A DNA stretch of 64,000 nt from JANRLJ01 sp033762735 (lineage in GTDB: Bacteria > Chloroflexota > Anaerolineae > Aggregatilineales > Phototrophicaceae). A model generated the notes under the pieces. That model did no database searches, had not been told where the DNA came from, and worked only from the letters and a program-made list of their open reading frames with translations. Positions within the stretch are counted from its first letter, which is position 1. Each line of letters begins with the position of its first letter. Made by a program: the position numbers and the translations under genes. Shown piece by piece: positions 62,488 through 64,000 of this stretch. Location of the stretch: the NCBI GenBank assembly GCA_033762735.1, contig JANRLJ010000221.1, positions 45,468-109,467 of the forward strand, in the 5' to 3' direction.

Positions 62488-63738
62488 TTACCGGATTTCC
62501 GCCCCACATCGCAGGCAGCGCCCATTATAATACCCCACCCGTGAGCCACAGGTTGTGCAAGGGCGGTGCAGATTTTCCCCATACAGCACCTCGACCTGTG
62601 GCCGGGGTGTGGGAAAACGTGGGATTCCGACGGCTGTCGGCAGCAGGCTCCCGCAGGTTTCACAGTAAAAGCCGCCCAGCGCCGCTGCACGGCTCATATA
62701 ACCGCAGGACGGGCAGTAGACCCGCCCCATCCCGTCCCGCACTTCACTGATGTAATGCTCCACACAGCGGTAAATCGTGCCGATGTACAGGCCATAGACC
62801 TGCGCGGACTCCCGGCTGGTGTTGCGGGTGAGCATGCCAACCAGGAAATTGCGATTGTCGAAAATGGGGTTGCCGCCCACGTCATAAAGCTGGGTGATGG
62901 TGGTCGGGAACCAGTTCGGGCTGGCTTCCCCCTGCGAGACGCGGCGCTGACCCGGAATCACGCGGCCATTGTGCGCGAAGGCCGTCAGCGGAGTGTTTTC
63001 TGGTACGCCCGGCTGTGGCGTGACCGAAAGAAGCTGCGTGACCGGGTAGCCCGTCTCGATCAGTGCCAGATCAAATTCGGGAAAGGCGCGCGCTACTCTG
63101 CCCGGAAGCTGCCGTCCCGGTTCGAGTTCGACCGTCACCTGCTCCATTCCACCGACGACAAGGCGCGTTGTCGCCAGCAGCCCCTCCCGCGTGACGAAAA
63201 ACGCGGTGCCAGCGCCGTTCGGCCCGTCCACGATGCCCACTGCCCGATAAAACCCGGTTGAGGCAGGTGAAGCAACAGTCGGCGCAGGGGCGGGGGTCAG
63301 CGTCACAGGTGGCATACCTTTGATCGGTGTCTCCTGCCCCAGCGGGAGGGTGGTCGGCGGAGGCGGGGCAGAGCGAATCGTTGGCGCATCCGGCAGTGAC
63401 GCCGGGGGTGCTGGTGGTATGCGATTCGGCGGCTGCGCCTCAGGGAGTTCCTGGGTGATGATTTTTGGTGGGGGAACCGGGGGCAAATCTGCCGCCATCA
63501 GTACGGCCAGCCGCCGCCGGATGTCCTCGTTATTGGGGTCGGCTTGCAGCGCTTCCTGATAGCACTGCACTTTTTCCTCGCGGGCGGACTTGGTTTCTGC
63601 CAGCCACGCCAGCGCGGTCGCCCGCAGCGCCCCTTTCAGTTCGGGATTCTTCAACGCGATCTTCAGCAGACGTGCGCCTTCCTGCACGTTGCCCTGCTGC
63701 ACCGCTTGAATGCCCTGCTCCATACTCCGAAACGGCAT
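62488..63738 (-). CDS. TPR, inactive trypsin-like domain and zinc ribbons
   Basis: A 416-residue protein. Residues 1-80 are TPR-like helices (ARLLKIALKNPELKGALRAT and YQEALQADPNNEDIRRRLAV), then a Pro-rich linker to about 155. Residues about 165-340 have the trypsin/HtrA layout: GTAFFVTREGLLATTRLVVGG, FDLALIE, and GGNPIFDN. The catalytic histidine (HVV) is replaced in TTRLVV and the serine (GNSGGP) is missing, so it is a pseudoprotease. The C-terminus has CPSCGY...CETCGS and CTTCGS...CLRCGAE zinc ribbons. AAGGTGA precedes the ATG at 63738. Probably a scaffold or sensor in the kinase neighbourhood (inference). Confidence 0.85.
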   Translation of the reverse strand: MPFRSMEQGIQAVQQGNVQEGARLLKIALKNPELKGALRATALAWLAETKSAREEKVQCYQEALQADPNNEDIRRRLAVLMAADLPPVPPPKIITQELPEAQPPNRIPPAPPASLPDAPTIRSAPPPPTTLPLGQETPIKGMPPVTLTPAPAPTVASPASTGFYRAVGIVDGPNGAGTAFFVTREGLLATTRLVVGGMEQVTVELEPGRQLPGRVARAFPEFDLALIETGYPVTQLLSVTPQPGVPENTPLTAFAHNGRVIPGQRRVSQGEASPNWFPTTITQLYDVGGNPIFDNRNFLVGMLTRNTSRESAQVYGLYIGTIYRCVEHYISEVRDGMGRVYCPSCGYMSRAAALGGFYCETCGSLLPTAVGIPRFPTPRPQVEVLYGENLHRPCTTCGSRVGYYNGRCLRCGAEIR

Positions 63739-63819
63739 GAGTCACCTTTTTCGCTTCCCCAATGCACGGTAATTGTAGGACAAACCGCTGACTTTGCCTA
63801 TCGCATTCAATCTCGGAGA

Positions 63820-63864
63820 GTGGTGAGAATCAGGGAGATGTAGGGGCGTAGCGCGCTACGCCCC
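63820..63864. repeat. Dispersed repeat with REP-type palindrome (copy B)
   Basis: GTGGTGAGAATCAGGGAGAT leads into the palindrome GGGCGTAGCGCGCTACGCCC (63844-63863). This is the second copy of the unit at 8743-8790; the inner bases differ in a few places but pairing is kept. Confidence 0.75.
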
Positions 63865-64000
63865 ATAGCTGTCAAGATAAAGTTCTCATCTTCTGAAAAG
63901 TGGGAGGGGAAGAGGCGGAGGTGGCGATTTTCCACCCCCCCTGTAGACACAACAGGAGATGAGACACCGCCCGTCGAAAAGCCGCAGGCCGGGCGAAGGC

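Overview
The window is a GC-rich bacterial chromosome segment. Several features together suggest a member of the Chloroflexota (Anaerolineae-like): a giant multi-GAF histidine kinase, several Ser/Thr protein kinases (one with TPRs, one with a Thr/Pro-rich extracellular stalk), a YbjN protein, an ArsA/ABC1-kinase pair, a PucC-type transporter, a cyanobacterial-type acyl-ACP reductase homologue and many short palindromic repeats. This is inference from gene content; no rRNA or tRNA gene was seen. About 45 genes are supported and there is no sign of a prophage.

Layout. 1-1.1 kb: end of xseA and all of xseB (exonuclease VII). 1.3-4.0 kb: a strikingly AT-rich two-gene unit, an OLD/DUF3696-like AAA ATPase followed by a protein with a DUF2325-like C-terminus, inserted between housekeeping genes. 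This is the best candidate for an undescribed, possibly anti-phage, system. 4-13.7 kb: mostly minus-strand metabolic genes (SDR, murJ, a VapC toxin-antitoxin pair, YgjP-type metallopeptidase, hydrolase, PucC-like transporter, GDPD, enoyl-CoA hydratase) and a plus-strand 2-hydroxyacid dehydrogenase. 13.8-16.9 kb: tldD-tldE. 17.2-25.1 kb: two REP-associated tyrosine transposase (RAYT) genes, each directly behind a lower-GC membrane-anchored protein ending in an SH3-like repeat, with the ABC1-kinase/ArsA pair between them. 25.1-36.3 kb: thiN, an alpha/beta fold protein that lacks the nucleophile serine, and a signalling operon (REC-degenerate GGDEF, 2599-residue GAF histidine kinase, REC). 36.7-38.1 kb: acyl-ACP reductase homologue and a 59-residue hyper-acidic protein. 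38.2-44.5 kb: membrane-associated STPK and a 1065-residue protein with a possible GAP1-like N-terminus. 44.6-48.7 kb: a hyuA-mug-hyuB operon. 48.8-52.7 kb: small genes, a DtxR-type regulator, a lipase-like hydrolase and tandem DUF2087 genes. 52.7-63.7 kb: FHA protein, STPK-TPR, Clp ATPase, STPK with TM and stalk, YbjN protein, and a TPR-pseudoprotease-zinc-ribbon protein. Together these look like a phospho-signalling and protein-quality neighbourhood.

Dispersed palindromes are a second theme. At least nine hairpins share the frame TGTA-GGG...CCC-TACA but carry different, mutually compensating stems; one identical core sits in-frame inside both RAYT genes. A second family (CCTCACC...GGTGAGG) occurs twice. 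The final 136 bases (63865-64000) hold no gene I can recognise.
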